Source: Paenibacillus sp. J2TS4
Lineage (GTDB): Bacteria; Bacillota; Bacilli; Paenibacillales; NBRC-103111
Direction: 5' to 3'
Assembly: GCF_018403245.1 (NCBI RefSeq)
Contig: NZ_BOSH01000016.1
Coordinates: 59,138-123,137, forward strand
DNA length: 64,000 nucleotides
The translations under genes and the position numbers were made by a program. Numbering within the stretch: position 1 is the stretch's first letter; each line of letters starts with the position of its first letter. Positions 53,054 through 62,212 of this stretch are shown in pieces. Below the pieces are notes generated by a model that made no database searches, was not told where the DNA came from, and saw only the letters and a list, made by a program, of their open reading frames with translations.

Positions 53054-56000
53054 TTAATGGGTAGCGATGTTCTCAATGCGGAAGGTATGAATTCCTTCCC
53101 ATGACGTGAATGGGTGAAATTTTAGACTGGATCGTCCGTCTTCACCTATCGTAAATCCGGGGTCGATTCCGTCGGTTTGGATAAAGGTTTGCCCATTTTG
53201 CCGCTGAAGTTCTTTTATTTTATAGCCATGAGAAGAACCATCCGGGTGGGTGATAACGATATAGCTGTCCTTCATCCTGTCCGGAACTTCCGTATCGAGC
53301 AAAAATCCGTCGGAAGCCGCTCCATCTGCCTGTCGCCATACTTCCGTTACGGAACCGGCAATCGGGCCGGCACCCGTCAATTGAACGTCTCCTTTTTGCA
53401 GTAAAGTTCCACCGATTAAAGCCATTTCCTCTACCTGGCCATTTTTCAATCGGATCCATCCCATCTTGCCTTGCAGAGTTATATCTCCGATTACGAGCGA
53501 ATCCTCAGACCGAGGAGAACTTAATATAAGGTCCGTATAGTCTCCATAGGACACCTCAACAGCCACCGCTCCATCCGCTGAAACATCCGGGGTTAGTCTT
53601 TCGACCCCTTCAATGATCGGTGCCCTTTCGTTAGTATACGGCTCCATCACTGTAACGAATTGACTTCGGAGGTGGCTGCCCTCTCTTCTTAACACCATTT
53701 TGGGCATCCAATATTGGATCGCTTCACTATTAATATCTTTGCCTACTCCGTTCAAGCGGGTCGAACGAAGCGAAGGAGATTTTCCGATGTACAGCTCATT
53801 CTGTCCCGGATCCGCCCGCCCGATAATTTTCATACGGGCTTGATCTTGCCCATTCTCGCTAGTCTCCAGGGTCAGCTCGTACCTTCCGTCGGGAAGCTCC
53901 GCTTTGCTGACATCGCGGACGTAGATATACCCATAATAATGTCCTTCCGCGCTCCCCGTATCGCCTTCCCCTTCCGGTTCCACCACCTCCGTACCAGGAG
54001 GAAGCAAGTACGGACCGTATTCATCCAACGCCAGATCGGTTACAAACTGGCTGTCCCGATTCGCATCTCCTTGCAAAGTGTATTCATGTCTGTTCCCTCC
54101 TGCGACCCGGAACAAATCAAGGATATATCCTCCTCCATCCTGACCCGGAAAACGGATCATCCAGGGCTCCCGGCTATATTCGTCCGTTTGCGGATAAGCG
54201 GTTTCCTGGCGGGCTCTCATCACCTGAATCCCGGAAGTGACCGGCGCAAACACTTCGATACTGCCTCCGTTAATAGCCTTGCCCGTCTTCTCCATATCTT
54301 TGCTGTCAACGACAACCGTATTATGACCAAGAGTAGACGTTGTCCATTGCCGGTATAAAGTATGGGTATAACCGATATCCGGCAGGAGCTCCTGATTTTC
54401 TCCATAGAAGACAAGATTCAACGGATCATAATGATTATGACCGTATTTAGGCACGAAAGACAAATACAGCTGGCTCTGATCCTCCGCCGGCTCCCTTCCT
54501 TCTCCTTCGTCTCTGGCTTGTCGGGCAGCCTCATCCAACAGAGCCAGCTTGACAACTCCCATCTTATAATTGGTGGAAGCCTCGTCCTTGCCGACATTGT
54601 CAAAGCTGATCCAGTGGGTCCCCTGCGTAAGTTCCATCATCCCGAGCGCTTCATATTCATGGACGCCGGAAGTAGGGCTGTAGAAGTTATAATTGTCGAC
54701 CAACGTTTGCCCGTCTATGGATATATCGTAGCGTCCGTAGCTGCCGGCTTTAAATGGCTTCAGATTAATCTCGTACGTATCGGCTGCCGGAGCCTCGAAG
54801 GCAAAGACAATTCTTTGACCGGGTGAGTTTGCTTCCAATTGAATCGTTTCGCTATTCGCGAAATAACGGTAATCCACCGATTGTTCCTCTACCCTCATGT
54901 CCGCAAAAGGACAGATTAACCCATATTCCGGTTCAACTCCTTTGCCTCGTCCCCGGGTCATTCTCGCTATTCCCGAAGCCGGCTGCAACAAGGAACCCGC
55001 ATCATATTTCGGGGCCGGCGCCTTTTCATTAGCCCAGGTATCCATTATCGGGAAGTATTTGCCATCCGGATAAACCATCAAATTCGGGAGCTCTTGGGCT
55101 TTGCCAAGCACCGGGAATCGGTTTCCCATGTCCAGCTGTTCGAACCGGTTTCCAGATCTCGGAGAGACATAATCTGCCGGATCACTCCAGCCTTCAAGCG
55201 CATTGATGGCTTGCCCCACTCCACCGATTGATTGATTATGATAAGAAAAGGTCACTTCCTTGAAAAATCCATCGAACAAATAGGTCTCCATCGAATAATT
55301 CTCTACAAGCTCTACAGCTTCATGAATGTAGCTCGGATCGTCCAATGCTTTCCCGAGCTCTATCGTTCCTACCCAGTTATTGTATTCCATATTATGATTC
55401 AGAACAGGATAAGACCTTGTATAATCGATGGATGGTTTAAACATATCTTCGATGATCTTCTTCTCCACATCCTCTCCGACCTCACCGCTTAATACTTCAA
55501 AAGCGTCCGTCTTGCTGACTTCCGAATAGGCCTGCATAAGATGCTTTAAACTGTTCAGATCAGCCGTATACCAGCGATACCAGACTCCGCCCCAATAGGC
55601 GTAAGGAGGGCCGGAATCCGCATTGAGCGGGTAATTTTGCCACATGTAATCATTAGTGGGCACGTAACCTTCGTACACTTGGGCAAACCGGTACAAAAGA
55701 CGCGCGGCACCAAGCGGATCCTGTTTGGCCAGAATAGGAGTTTGCTGCAGAACATAATCCCTTTGCTTGTACCATAAATGAGCTGTAATAAAATACTTTT
55801 TACCGCTCTCATCCTCATAATAAGGATAGTCGACGATTTCCCCTTTCCGGTTGCGAACGGACATGACTTTATTTTCTTTGTAAATATCGTTGGGGTATGT
55901 CAAATCACTATGAACAGAGGTCATCTGTCCGGGCTGTGCCGGGTCCCAGTCATATAAAGTATACGGTCTCAATTCGGAACGATCTGGCAGTCCGGTAAAA

Positions 56001-57223
56001 ATAAACCCAACTTTGTCCGGAATCAGCTCTAGCAAGGATTGTACCTGCTCAGAGGGAGGAGCGGGCGCTACGGGAGTTTTCGGGCTCTCTATTCGTTCCT
56101 TTAGAGCCGCATATTGGCGATCGCCGGCGTCGATCAAGTCTTTGCGATCAAACACGATAAAGGCTGAATAGTCCTGATCCGGCGCTCCCTGACTCACCTT
56201 CAATTCAAGACGGTACAGGCCTTCCTCCTTTGGCTCGGGATGACTGAAAGCTATAGTCCATCTCTCTCCTCTTTGGTCTATCTGAACATCCTCAAGCTCT
56301 GACCAAGCCCCTGAAGGGGTCCCCCACCTTAAAGAAACACTTGTTTTTTTGCCTACATGAATGTCCTTTCTTTTGAACGAAAACTCCTTGTCGGTATATC
56401 CCAGATACTTGAATTCGGTTTGTTCGGGAATCCATGCTTGTCCCGATTTGGGGTCTTTATTCAACGAATCGGACGGAGGCATCGGGCTAAAGGAGAGGCG
56501 GCCAAAACGACCTTGGTCGGCAATATTCCCGACAAAAGTGACTGCCGACGCGCCAGTGTCCGAATAATACGAGTTACGAACCTGTATCCACGAACTTAAA
56601 GGCTTCGTGCTGATTTTATGCAAAAAGACGACGTTGAAGCCCCATGGCATCTCCGTTTGAATAGAGGGGATTCCTAAAGAAGCTAGAGGGATGGCGAGTT
56701 CCGCTGTAAATATCCCGTCTATAGTTTGCTGTCGAACCTTGGTGCCTGGCACCGCTTTTGCCCCCGGACCCCAATTAGTCCTATAGGGCAAATTCAGAGC
56801 CTCGTTCTTGACGTTAACTACATAGTAGGCATCCTCCTCGCCCGGAGGCTTGATCATCAGATCGACGAGGGCCAAGGTCGGCTCTTCTTCGCCTGGAGCT
56901 TGAATTGCCGCATACAGATTAGAAGAATCATAGGTCACTTTAACAACCGTTCCTGGCTCGGCTGGGTGATTATCATAAGCCGTAACGAAGGAATTTAATT
57001 CGGCTGCTGTTGACCAGGCCGGATCTGATAAGCTGCCGTCGATGACGGGTGGCTGAGCAGTCCCCGGAATATAAGCATGCTTGTCCACATAATGCCGGAT
57101 CGACTCTGGGGCGACCGCAGGCCCGCTCCTGTTCCCTTCCATTGGTGCGGCAACTGCCCACCCGGTCGTTCCCGTTAGAGCCATCAGGAGAATCAACATG
57201 ATTAACCCTGGTTTTTTTAACAT
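53054..57223 (-). CDS. Large secreted heparinase II/III-type polysaccharide lyase
   Basis: The 1389-residue protein has a signal peptide ending near AVAA (residue 26). In order it then shows a CBM9/DOMON-like domain (about 45-250, VIDGSLSDPAW), an immunoglobulin-like segment (about 260-360), an alpha-toroid typical of heparinase II and alginate lyases (about 390-730, with HNMEYNNWVGTIELGKAL and SYHNQSIGGVGQAI), an inserted jelly-roll carbohydrate-binding-like module (about 775-905, TYEINLKPF, GTHWISFDN), and the heparinase C-terminal beta-sandwich (GHNHYDPLNLV at 928, HNTVVVD at 967, to the end). The GHNHYDPL segment matches the family's catalytic histidine region. It would cleave a uronic-acid polysaccharide outside the cell. 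A cre site lies about 80 bases upstream. Confidence 0.82.
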   Translation of the reverse strand: MLKKPGLIMLILLMALTGTTGWAVAAPMEGNRSGPAVAPESIRHYVDKHAYIPGTAQPPVIDGSLSDPAWSTAAELNSFVTAYDNHPAEPGTVVKVTYDSSNLYAAIQAPGEEEPTLALVDLMIKPPGEEDAYYVVNVKNEALNLPYRTNWGPGAKAVPGTKVRQQTIDGIFTAELAIPLASLGIPSIQTEMPWGFNVVFLHKISTKPLSSWIQVRNSYYSDTGASAVTFVGNIADQGRFGRLSFSPMPPSDSLNKDPKSGQAWIPEQTEFKYLGYTDKEFSFKRKDIHVGKKTSVSLRWGTPSGAWSELEDVQIDQRGERWTIAFSHPEPKEEGLYRLELKVSQGAPDQDYSAFIVFDRKDLIDAGDRQYAALKERIESPKTPVAPAPPSEQVQSLLELIPDKVGFIFTGLPDRSELRPYTLYDWDPAQPGQMTSVHSDLTYPNDIYKENKVMSVRNRKGEIVDYPYYEDESGKKYFITAHLWYKQRDYVLQQTPILAKQDPLGAARLLYRFAQVYEGYVPTNDYMWQNYPLNADSGPPYAYWGGVWYRWYTADLNSLKHLMQAYSEVSKTDAFEVLSGEVGEDVEKKIIEDMFKPSIDYTRSYPVLNHNMEYNNWVGTIELGKALDDPSYIHEAVELVENYSMETYLFDGFFKEVTFSYHNQSIGGVGQAINALEGWSDPADYVSPRSGNRFEQLDMGNRFPVLGKAQELPNLMVYPDGKYFPIMDTWANEKAPAPKYDAGSLLQPASGIARMTRGRGKGVEPEYGLICPFADMRVEEQSVDYRYFANSETIQLEANSPGQRIVFAFEAPAADTYEINLKPFKAGSYGRYDISIDGQTLVDNYNFYSPTSGVHEYEALGMMELTQGTHWISFDNVGKDEASTNYKMGVVKLALLDEAARQARDEGEGREPAEDQSQLYLSFVPKYGHNHYDPLNLVFYGENQELLPDIGYTHTLYRQWTTSTLGHNTVVVDSKDMEKTGKAINGGSIEVFAPVTSGIQVMRARQETAYPQTDEYSREPWMIRFPGQDGGGYILDLFRVAGGNRHEYTLQGDANRDSQFVTDLALDEYGPYLLPPGTEVVEPEGEGDTGSAEGHYYGYIYVRDVSKAELPDGRYELTLETSENGQDQARMKIIGRADPGQNELYIGKSPSLRSTRLNGVGKDINSEAIQYWMPKMVLRREGSHLRSQFVTVMEPYTNERAPIIEGVERLTPDVSADGAVAVEVSYGDYTDLILSSPRSEDSLVIGDITLQGKMGWIRLKNGQVEEMALIGGTLLQKGDVQLTGAGPIAGSVTEVWRQADGAASDGFLLDTEVPDRMKDSYIVITHPDGSSHGYKIKELQRQNGQTFIQTDGIDPGFTIGEDGRSSLKFHPFTSWEGIHTFRIENIATH

Positions 57224-57297
57224 CCGCCAGCTCTCCTTTTATCGAATGATTTTGCAGGTAGCTACGCAGGCTGTTATCTAGGTGGCATTAATCGATA

Positions 57298-57312
57298 CTA
57301 AAGCGTTTACAT
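57298..57312 (-). promoter_or_regulatory. cre site upstream of the lyase gene
   Basis: The minus strand reads ATGTAAACGCTTTAG, close to the CcpA consensus WTGNAARCGNWWWCA with mismatches only at the last two bases. Its position 75-90 bases before the lyase start fits catabolite repression of a carbohydrate-degrading enzyme. Confidence 0.65.
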
Positions 57313-57583
57313 TTTGGAGCGATGCTTACTTCTACCTCCCTTCGCATCTGTCGAGATAAAGCTTCCTGTTAGCTATAGTCCGGGGTACTTAGTCTAATGA
57401 AGCCATCTCAACAGTTTATTCCTAATATTGTATTTTATCCTTATGTTGTATTCTGCATCCTCTCTCTATTTCCTTGTGACAATTGAAAAAAATTGCGACC
57501 CAACCTACCTTAGACAGTAAGTTTCATACTCAACTGCAAGGGTGTATTATCTTCAGATACTAAAATGGTCGCAAAATAGGACT

Positions 57584-57999
57584 TTGCTGGTGCCGCATTA
57601 GCAGTCTACTCGCACCAATTAAGGATGTTTTAAAAGCGAGGCTTGGAACCTTGCTGGTGCCACCAGGTTAGCAGTCTATGCTCGCACTGCACGGGGATCT
57701 AAATGGATTTCATGCAGCTAGTTTGCTCTGTTTGAGGTTAAAAACGAAAACTAAATGGAAAACCTCCATCTATTTTGTGCAAAAAGGGGGATATCGGCAA
57801 AAATCCGCCATTTTAAATGCAGTTTTTCCATCTAGCCTAGTCCATTTTCACCATTTACTTCCATTTACCTACATAAAATACAGCTAGATCGCTTCTCTTG
57901 CCGCATTCGCTTCCATTTACCTATACAAAATCCAGTTAGACGCTGCCCTTCTACTCGCACTTTTCCTGGGTGAACTAGGCGGAGAAACAGCTAGACGCT
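57584..57999. repeat. Diverged tandem repeats in the lyase-padR gap
   Basis: The 922-base gap 57224-58145 has no convincing gene. TTGCTGGTGCC...TTAGCAGTCTA...CTCGCAC occurs twice, starting at 57584 and 57651; the second holds the palindrome CTGGTG-C-CACCAG (57654-57666). TTCCATTTACCTA starts at 57859 and 57911 (step 52), and CAG(C/T)TAGA(T)CGCT starts at 57881, 57933 and 57988 (steps 52 and 55). The bases outside these units, about 57313-57583 and 58000-58145, show nothing identifiable. Confidence 0.6.
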
Positions 58000-58145
58000 A
58001 CCCTTCTCCCGGGCGAAAAAAGCAAGGCACCTGATCTCTTCGCGCTCCAGTGACTGCAAGGTTTCAACCTGATTTTCGGTTCTGCAAAAGTAAAAGTATA
58101 AATATACTAAGTCCTAATCTGCTCTACTATTTTGCACAAGTCTTA

Positions 58146-58715
58146 TTAAATAGAATGATCAAAAAAATTAGTTCCCTGCTCTTTTTTTAACAGGCTAATG
58201 ACCCAATCACACCATTCCGCCTGACTTCGGGCGCTGCATATTCCTTTATTAAGCAGCAAATATCTGGAAAAATGGGGAGAATCCATATCCGTCATCCTCC
58301 CCCCGCACTCCTTCTTCAACTCTTCGAGCCGCTGCGAGAAGTGCTCCATTCTCTGACGAGAATGAGATAACCGCTGCTGAAATAATTTTAATGTGCTTTC
58401 CGCACCCGCTAGCCAGAGGCAGTATGTTTTAAGAACAAGCTCATCCCGGGTTACCGGCGGAGATGCTGGCTCCACGACCCATTGACGAACGGCAGACCGC
58501 CCCTGCTCGCTAATAGCATACACCTTCTTATTCGGCTTATTTTGTTGAGGAACAATAGTATGGGCAACGTAGCCTCTCTCTTCCAGCCGGGCAAGCAAAG
58601 GGTAAATTTGGCTGTGCTTGGCTTCCCAGAAGGGCTGCAGCTTAATCATCAGATCGTATCCCGTACAAGGACCTCTCGTCAAAATTCCAAGCAACCCATA
58701 CGCCAAAGTGTTCAT
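58146..58715 (-). CDS. PadR-family transcriptional repressor
   Basis: The 189-residue protein has the N-terminal PadR winged helix (LAYGLLGILTRGPCTGYDL, SQIYPLLARLEERGYV, KVYAISEQGRSAV) and a C-terminal helical dimerisation domain of the Vir/longer PadR type (about 95-185, LKLFQQRLSHSRQRMEHF). It is divergent from an MFS exporter, and the palindrome at 58792-58815 lies inside its own promoter, so autorepression and repression of the exporter are likely. The inducer is unknown but is probably a phenolic or drug-like compound. Confidence 0.9.
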   Translation of the reverse strand: MNTLAYGLLGILTRGPCTGYDLMIKLQPFWEAKHSQIYPLLARLEERGYVAHTIVPQQNKPNKKVYAISEQGRSAVRQWVVEPASPPVTRDELVLKTYCLWLAGAESTLKLFQQRLSHSRQRMEHFSQRLEELKKECGGRMTDMDSPHFSRYLLLNKGICSARSQAEWCDWVISLLKKEQGTNFFDHSI

Positions 58716-58746
58716 AATAAGGACAGTCCCCTTCCCTGTACAACTA

Positions 58747-58776
58747 TTGACATCTACTTTCTTGAACGATTAGTAT
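58747..58776 (+). promoter_or_regulatory. Probable promoter of the MFS exporter gene
   Basis: TTGACA (58747-58752) and TAGTAT (58771-58776) are 18 bases apart on the plus strand. The PadR palindrome lies just downstream, where a bound repressor could block transcription. Confidence 0.6.
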
Positions 58777-58790
58777 TATCATTAGCTTTT

Positions 58791-58819
58791 ATTATATGTA
58801 ACTATTTACATATAAGCAA
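58791..58819 (-). promoter_or_regulatory. padR promoter with built-in operator
   Basis: On the minus strand TTGCTT (58814-58819) and TATAAT (58791-58796) are 17 bases apart. The spacer is almost exactly covered by a perfect inverted repeat, TTATATGTAA (58792-58801), CTAT, TTACATATAA (58806-58815). The ATGT/ACAT half-sites match the PadR operator pattern. Confidence 0.85.
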
Positions 58820-58861
58820 TCGATAAACGATTGACATCCCAGCCTTATACTGGAGGTTCTT

Positions 58862-60319
58862 ATGAAAACAAGCAGCTCTAACTCGTCTGCCTTTTGGCCG
58901 ATTATGTTCGCCATCTTCTTCGGCAATTTTCTTGCCATTTTAAGCACAAATACGGTTACCGTCGCTCTACCGGTACTGATGGATCATTTTCATACCGATT
59001 TGAGCGCGGTTCAATGGACATTGGCCGGCTTCATGCTGGCGACCGGTACCGTCGCCCCGATAGTCGGCTATCTCGGTGATCGCTTTACCTATAAAAAGCT
59101 GTACTTGTTTGCTCTCATCGGTTTTACCCTCGTTTCCGGGCTCTGCGCAATGGCGTGGGACATCCGGTCACTTATTGTATTCCGCGTCCTTCAGGGGATT
59201 TTCAGCGGACTCATCATGCCGACAACGATGACAATCGTCTACCAGGTCATCCCGCGGGAAAAGCAAGCATTCGCTCTAAGCATCTGGAGCTTGTCCATGA
59301 TGCTTGCTCCGGCTTTCGGTCCGACGCTGGCCGGTTGGTTAATTCATATGTTCAGTTGGAAATGGCTGTTTCTCATGAACTTGCCGATCGGTGCGGCCGG
59401 CGTAATCGCCGTCATTCTGTTTATTCCGAAGTATCGCCTGACTTCAACGAAATCATTGGATCTGCCCGGATTTATCGCCGTTATTCTGGGCAGTCTGTCT
59501 CTACTGATAGCGTTCAGCGAGGGAGGTGTGTGGGGTTGGACCTCTTGGACAACGATATCTTTAATCTTTGCCGGTCTTGTTATTCTGGCATGGTTCGTAC
59601 GCAGAGAATTGACAACTCCGGACCCTCTGCTAAATCTGAGGGTCTTCAAATATTCTAGATATACGATCAGCATCGCTCTTAATTGCATCATAACGATCAG
59701 CTTGTATTCGGGAACGTTCCTTGCGCCTGTATTCCTGCAGACCATCCAGCAGGCCTCCGCGTTGACGACCGGCTTGATCTTGCTTCCCTCCTCGCTGACC
59801 ATGGCTATCTTCATGCCGATTACCGGCAAGTTGTACGAGCGATTGGGCCCTTTCAAGCTTATTTTCGCCGGATTGGTGCTCATTGGCATCGGCACTTGGG
59901 AAATGAGCCGGATGTCGATCGATACGTCTCACGGCTACATCACTTTTTGGATGGCCGTTCGCAACGTAGGGATCGCTCTTTCGTCGATGCCTACGCTGAA
60001 CGCCGGGATGGAAGTCATCCCCCGCGACTGGACCGGTCATGCCTCGTCTATTAACAACTGGCTTCGTCAAGGCCTGGGCTCCTTCTCCATCGGTCTGTTC
60101 ACTTCGATTCTCGGAATTCGGACTGCCTCCCATTTGGCAGACCTGAAAGCATCGGCTCCCGGCACCACCGCTGCCGATTGGGAGCAGCAAGCTTTTACAC
60201 TCGGAGTTAACGATGTGTTTACGATCGCGACGGTCATTGCCTTGATTGGGCTGCCGTGCACTTTTCTTCTGCTGCGCAAAGGAAAGAAGACGGCAGAAGC
60301 CGCAACGGAGCCATCCTGA
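58862..60319 (+). CDS. MFS drug exporter, DHA2 (EmrB/QacA) type
   Basis: The 485-residue protein has about 14 predicted membrane segments and DHA2 signatures: motif A LGDRFTYKKLYL, motif C-like SMMLAPAFGPTLAGWLI, and VTVALPVLMDHFHTDLSAVQW near the N-terminus (an acidic TM1 residue as in EmrB is not obvious). It would expel toxic compounds by proton exchange. GGAGG lies before the ATG. It is divergent from the PadR gene, the usual efflux-regulator pair. Confidence 0.92.
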   Translation: MKTSSSNSSAFWPIMFAIFFGNFLAILSTNTVTVALPVLMDHFHTDLSAVQWTLAGFMLATGTVAPIVGYLGDRFTYKKLYLFALIGFTLVSGLCAMAWDIRSLIVFRVLQGIFSGLIMPTTMTIVYQVIPREKQAFALSIWSLSMMLAPAFGPTLAGWLIHMFSWKWLFLMNLPIGAAGVIAVILFIPKYRLTSTKSLDLPGFIAVILGSLSLLIAFSEGGVWGWTSWTTISLIFAGLVILAWFVRRELTTPDPLLNLRVFKYSRYTISIALNCIITISLYSGTFLAPVFLQTIQQASALTTGLILLPSSLTMAIFMPITGKLYERLGPFKLIFAGLVLIGIGTWEMSRMSIDTSHGYITFWMAVRNVGIALSSMPTLNAGMEVIPRDWTGHASSINNWLRQGLGSFSIGLFTSILGIRTASHLADLKASAPGTTAADWEQQAFTLGVNDVFTIATVIALIGLPCTFLLLRKGKKTAEAATEPS

Positions 60320-60538
60320 CGGCCGAGAATGGATGTTTGTGTTTGAAGCACGGAGGTACTTCCCTTCGTACTGGAATAGAGGCTTTTCATCTCAATAACA
60401 GCCTAAGCGACTAGAGGTAAAGAAAATGAGAAAAACACCTGCCGGAGTCCTTCCAAGATGAGCGACCGCGTTTAGAGGTTGTTTTTATCGCCAATAGAAT
60501 TCAGTCATAAAATCATTCATAATTCCTAATGGACTTAC

Positions 60539-60578
60539 AACCATCCTGTACCACTGCTCATAGTGAATCGGGATGGTT
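60539..60578 (+). terminator. Hairpin in the MFS-sigK gap, probable terminator
   Basis: AACCATCC (60539-60546) pairs with GGATGGTT (60571-60578), with an inner CACT/AGTG arm, followed by TATTTATT. The 435-base gap 60320-60754 contains no other clear feature except the possible sigK promoter. Confidence 0.7.
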
Positions 60579-60682
60579 TATTTATTGTGCTCATTAATCG
60601 GGGGATGCAGCTTGATGCGGCTTCGCTTCCTAAGTCGTTAGCTTTTTTCCCGCCCGTACAGGCACGGTTAGGCGATGGCCCA

Positions 60683-60690
60683 CATAGAAT
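60683..60690 (+). promoter_or_regulatory. Possible sigma-E/K -10 element of sigK
   Basis: CATAGAAT at 60683-60690 resembles the sigma-E and sigma-K -10 consensus (CATA-N2-3-T). An AC 17 bases upstream would fit the sigma-K -35, while a good sigma-E -35 is not obvious. It lies about 65 bases before the GTG start. Confidence 0.4.
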
Positions 60691-60754
60691 GTAATATTCG
60701 TCAAAGGCGCCCATGAGGCAGTCTTGTTCCGCTAACGCTCAGGAGGTGACAGAT

Positions 60755-61453
60755 GTGCCGGGCCTATTTACGGCAATCGCTTTATTCATCAAAGAACTGA
60801 TGCTCCTCGTCTCTTATGTCAAAAACAACGCGTTCCCCCAACCTCTGACCGAAGAGGAAGAATCGAAACATCTTAAACGAATGGCTCAGGGCGACCCTCA
60901 TTCGCGCAACATGCTCATTGAGCATAACCTGCGGCTGGTCGCTCATATTGTCAAGAAGTTCGATAACACCGGAGAAGATTTGGAAGATTTGATCTCCATT
61001 GGAACCATCGGGCTGATTAAGGCAATAGAAAGCTATTCCCCCGACAAAGGGACGAAATTAGCTACCTTTGCTGCCCGTTGTATTGAAAATGAGATTCTGA
61101 TGCATCTCCGTTCCCTCAAAAAGACGAGAAAGGACGTATCGCTTCATGATCCGATCGGGACTGACAAAGAGGGCAATGAAATTACTTTGATAGATATCCT
61201 GGGGACGGAGGCGGATGATGTAGCGGAACGGGTTCAGCTTAAAATCGAAAAAAGCAAAATTTATGACCATCTCGACATCTTGGATGACCGGGAGCAGGAA
61301 GTAATCAAAGGGCGCTTCGGCTTAGTGCTGGGCGGCGATGAAAGAACCCAAAGAGAGATTGCAAAAGAACTGGGTATTTCCCGTTCCTATGTCTCCAGAA
61401 TTGAAAAGAGAGCATTAATGAAGCTGTATCACGAATTTTATAAGAACAAGTAA
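60755..61453 (+). CDS. sigK: RNA polymerase sporulation sigma factor sigma-K (intact)
   Basis: Sigma-K directs late mother-cell transcription in sporulation. The 232-residue protein begins with a 20-residue pro-sequence ending LLVS before YVKNNAFPQPL, the cleavage point of SpoIVFB in B. subtilis. Region 2 reads NMLIEHNLRLVAHIVKKF and DLISIGTIGLIKAIESY; region 4 reads QREIAKELGISRSYVSRIEK. I chose the GTG at 60755: AGGAGGTG precedes it, and it makes the pro-sequence exactly 20 residues. The gene is not split by a skin-type element. A decayed fragment of a sigK-like gene lies 160 bases downstream. Confidence 0.97.
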   Translation: MPGLFTAIALFIKELMLLVSYVKNNAFPQPLTEEEESKHLKRMAQGDPHSRNMLIEHNLRLVAHIVKKFDNTGEDLEDLISIGTIGLIKAIESYSPDKGTKLATFAARCIENEILMHLRSLKKTRKDVSLHDPIGTDKEGNEITLIDILGTEADDVAERVQLKIEKSKIYDHLDILDDREQEVIKGRFGLVLGGDERTQREIAKELGISRSYVSRIEKRALMKLYHEFYKNK

Positions 61454-61611
61454 TAGATAGACTTCAACGGATTGTTGCCGCAGGCTTAAAAAAGAACTTG
61501 GACATCACTCCATCAAGGAGTCAACTTTTATGCACTGGTAGGTCATAATTTACTTAACAGATCCCACCCGCGCCTCTTAACAATGCGAAATTGGGTGGGC
61601 CATTTCATTTT

Positions 61612-61707
61612 GAGGATGGTTTTGAAATTATTTTAATAGATATCCATGAGGCAGAAGCTAATAATGTGGCGAATCGTGTTCAGCTCACATCGAAAAAAGT
61701 AAAATTA
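61612..61707 (+). pseudogene. Degenerate sigK fragment
   Basis: The translated stretch GFEIILIDIHEAEANNV then ANRVQLTSKKVKL aligns without gaps to sigma-K GNEITLIDILGTEADDV then AERVQLKIEKSKI; about 17 of 31 residues match. Homology covers only the inter-region segment, with no start, region 2 or region 4. After 61707 the frame runs into unrelated sequence. The gap 61454-62212 otherwise holds a CCCACCC/GGGTGGG hairpin (61564-61598) and nothing I recognise. It may be a duplicate or the remnant of a sigK-interrupting element. Confidence 0.65.
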
Positions 61708-62212
61708 TCCCCATTTCATTTCCCATGGAACGTTTCTAGTTCTTCCACGTGTTCAATCCGTCTTTCCTATCAATTGAGTAACGGATCCGTCTCTAAAAGG
61801 TTACCTTCAGAATCATCATTCTTATACCGCATAGTTACTTTCTTTATTCAAATTTTTTCATTTGCTTAGCTTCGAATGAGCTAATTATCGTCAGTTCTAC
61901 CCAAAAGAAGCTGGTCAAATAAGCTGGCATAAGATATAATTCTAATTTGTGAATATCGGACCCGGCTTTTCTGAGAGTGGAAAGTCAACAAATATCTATC
62001 ACAGTCAGGAACTGTCGACAATAAAGATTAAGTTATACATAGAGCGTTATTAGGGGGATCGGGACGGAATATTGGTCTTCTATCGCAAATTCCCGGGTCT
62101 GCCAACAGAGGGAAGGCAGGACAAGACTTATAGCGAGCTTTCAATGACGCTTTATGGGAGCGGATAGGATCCGGTCTTTATTGCTGAGTTGCAGGAGGAG
62201 TTTAATTTTTAG

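Noticed and set aside
57678..57887. 69-residue plus-strand frame
   Set aside because: It lies in repetitive intergenic sequence, lacks a ribosome-binding site and matches no known protein pattern.
60755..61453. Skin-type interruption of sigK
   Set aside because: The reading frame is continuous from pro-sequence to C-terminus with both region 2 and region 4 intact.
61591..61869. 92-residue frame downstream of sigK as a real gene
   Set aside because: Only an internal stretch resembles sigma-K; the rest is unrelated and there is no good start, so it is treated as a decayed fragment.
61708..62212. Possible gene remnant between the sigK fragment and sulP
   Set aside because: Short open stretches exist on both strands, but none has a ribosome-binding site with a recognisable protein, so no feature is claimed.
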